Assembly (NCBI RefSeq): GCF_900112315.1
Contig: NZ_FOLL01000013.1
Span: 62,001-126,000, forward strand
Direction of reading: 5' to 3'
DNA from: Parapedobacter composti
Lineage (GTDB): Bacteria > Bacteroidota > Bacteroidia > Sphingobacteriales > Sphingobacteriaceae
DNA length: 64,000 bases
Of the stretch, positions 62,651-64,000 are shown in pieces; position 1 is the first letter of the stretch, and each line of letters begins with the position of its first letter. A program made the position numbers and the translations under genes. The notes beneath the pieces were generated by a model, which saw only the letters and a program-made list of their open reading frames with translations, searched no databases and was not told where the DNA came from.

Positions 62651-64000
62651 TTACTTCTTGTTATTCAACTTTTGCAAACGCTCCTTGGCGGAAATGATGA
62701 TATCGTCATCTCCTTCGTAATTCGCTATGATACTCTCCAATGTACTCTTAGCTTGGAAATCATCACCCTTCCCCGCGTAAGCATCGGCAAGCAGGATGAA
62801 ACATTTGGCCACCCAATAATCATGCGAGCCCATGTTATTAATCACGTCAAACGCCGATTCGATGGCCTTATCATACTCCTTGGCTTCGTATTGCAGCTGC
62901 CCCACTAAGTAGCGGGCTTCGGCGCCCACCACCGTCTGGCTTTTCGCGGCCGGGCGCAGTTCCTTCATCGCCGACTCCACATCACCCTGTCTCAACATCG
63001 CCCTCGCCGTGTACAGGTGAGCTTTGGCAATATCCTCTTCCGAAGCGCGGTCGTACTCTTTAATCAACTTGGCATATTTAATGACCTGCTCCATATCGCC
63101 AATCTCGAAATAACATACCATCAGGTTGTTTACCGCAAAACCATAATTGGCTTTGTATTCGGAAGTCAGCTCCAGCTTTTTAAGATGCACGATAGCCTCA
63201 TTGTATTGCTTAAGCCCCAGGTGCAGTTCGGCCGCAGTGAGCAACGAGCTTTCCGTGTAAGGACTTGTCCAGTCGTTGAGAATAATGTTCAGGTCGTGCA
63301 ACGCTTCCTTCGGATGTCCGGTTCTGAAAAGACTTACGCCGCGGATATACCGTGCATGCTTCTCTTGCAACGGCTTGGGGAATTTATCGAAATATGCATT
63401 AATAGCCTCTACCGCTGCCTGATATTCCCCCCGGGTAAACAGGGTATGTGCAGCCTGAAAAGCCAGGTTATCTTGTTCCTGTTTAGATAAGTCACCGATA
63501 TTGGTCGACGTGGCATAGTTGATATAACCGGTCGCATCGCCCCTGTCCAGGTAGATGTTTTCGATAGAACGCATGGCCTGCCTGGCTTCATCCGTGGTGG
63601 CATGTTCCTCCACCACTCTCCGGAAAGTCTTCATCGCGGCTTCGGTGTCGTCCTTATTGTACTGCACCAGGCCTATGGTCATCAGTGCCCGCGGTGCATA
63701 GCTGCTGCGCGGATACCGCTCAATCATCTGCTGCAGACCGTCGATAGCCGTATCATAATCGCCCATCGTGAAATACGTGTAGGGTACCTCGAAAGCCACG
63801 TCATCGGCATAATTCGAATTCGGGAATTTCTCAATAACCGACCGCAACGTAGCGAGCTTTGCCTCATTATTACCTTGCAGCCCTTGGATGATGCCCCGCT
63901 GGAACAGCGCGTAATCCTCACTCGGCGCCTTGCCACTAATCAACTTATCGTAATACTGCATGGCACGGCCATAGTTGCGCATGGAAAAGTAAGAGTCTCC
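62651..64000 (-). CDS. TPR-repeat protein (5' end outside window)
   Basis: The frame is open to the right edge: the residues before the ATG at 63980-63982 (GDSYFS) continue the repeat pattern, so this ATG is internal. The 450 visible residues are TPR or Sel1-like helical repeats, for example NYGRAMQYYDKL, GDYDTAIDGLQQMIERYP, LGLKQYNEAIVHLKKLEL and AKEYDKAIESAFDVI. Likely periplasmic or outer-membrane associated and a scaffold for other proteins, as for similar genes beside this barrel in Bacteroidota. Confidence 0.85.
   Translation of the reverse strand, partial: GDSYFSMRNYGRAMQYYDKLISGKAPSEDYALFQRGIIQGLQGNNEAKLATLRSVIEKFPNSNYADDVAFEVPYTYFTMGDYDTAIDGLQQMIERYPRSSYAPRALMTIGLVQYNKDDTEAAMKTFRRVVEEHATTDEARQAMRSIENIYLDRGDATGYINYATSTNIGDLSKQEQDNLAFQAAHTLFTRGEYQAAVEAINAYFDKFPKPLQEKHARYIRGVSLFRTGHPKEALHDLNIILNDWTSPYTESSLLTAAELHLGLKQYNEAIVHLKKLELTSEYKANYGFAVNNLMVCYFEIGDMEQVIKYAKLIKEYDRASEEDIAKAHLYTARAMLRQGDVESAMKELRPAAKSQTVVGAEARYLVGQLQYEAKEYDKAIESAFDVINNMGSHDYWVAKCFILLADAYAGKGDDFQAKSTLESIIANYEGDDDIIISAKERLQKLNNKK

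Noticed and set aside
1-64000. CRISPR arrays, tRNA or rRNA genes, insertion sequences and prophage
   Set aside because: No regularly spaced repeats, RNA gene signatures, transposase or integrase frames were seen on either strand.

Overview
The window comes from a Bacteroidota genome, most likely a Sphingobacteriaceae-type soil or sediment bacterium. The evidence is three SusC/SusD pairs, many Cys-lipobox lipoproteins, FAS1, PKD and LamG surface proteins, and promoters of the Bacteroidota type (TTTG, about 20 nt, TAnnTTTG). Base composition is close to even, and genes are packed with very short gaps. No rRNA, tRNA, CRISPR array, integrase or insertion sequence was seen.

Left edge (1-6.7 kb): the 3' part of a large beta-propeller protein (DUF3352-like), a ThuA / sugar-dehydrogenase-like / PKD / cytochrome c fusion lipoprotein, a possible permuted papain-like protein and panD.

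Main locus (6.7-34.3 kb): a sialoglycan-utilisation locus. Sixteen minus-strand genes with no gap above 39 nt run from 31770 down to 6703. In order they encode a PKD-LamG lipoprotein, an exo-sialidase, FAS1-SusC-SusD, a second FAS1-SusC-SusD, a sialidase-fold lipoprotein that seems to have lost its catalytic residues, two more GH33 sialidases, an internally deleted sulfatase, N-acetylneuraminate lyase, a NanM-type mutarotase, an MFS importer and a second DHDPS-family aldolase. Upstream lie a complete sulfatase and a FadR-type GntR regulator. A palindrome, TATGTAGAACATA, sits 4 nt downstream of the -7 element of both the 16-gene unit and the sulfatase gene, where it would cover the transcription start. 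A diverged copy precedes the regulator. The reading is a sialoside regulon repressed by the GntR protein: surface binding and desialylation, TonB-dependent uptake, mutarotation, inner-membrane import and cleavage to ManNAc and pyruvate. No ManNAc epimerase or kinase is in the window.

Middle (34.4-44.8 kb): housekeeping and accessory genes, namely a DUF763 protein, an SDR, a QorB-like reductase, NrnA-type phosphoesterase, FKBP isomerase, TatD and asparaginase. They are followed by a four-gene minus-strand unit of SBF transporter, APH-fold kinase, HpcH/HpaI aldolase and NTF2-like lipoprotein, which looks like a small organic-acid pathway.

Second polysaccharide locus (45.0-54.7 kb): SusC, SusD, a BNR propeller lipoprotein and a small lipoprotein, a separate sialidase-family enzyme, and an AraC regulator. 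The two promoters share a box (TGTATACTCRTTTACC), a GTTGAAC -33 element and a GATATTTG -7 element at identical spacings. A weaker box precedes araC.

Right edge (54.7-64 kb): a glycosidase-like five-bladed propeller protein, folC, a TonB/ExbD/ExbB energy module, an HU-like/SPOR protein, an outer-membrane barrel and a TPR protein that runs off the window. The TonB-ExbBD complex is a candidate to energise the SusC receptors.
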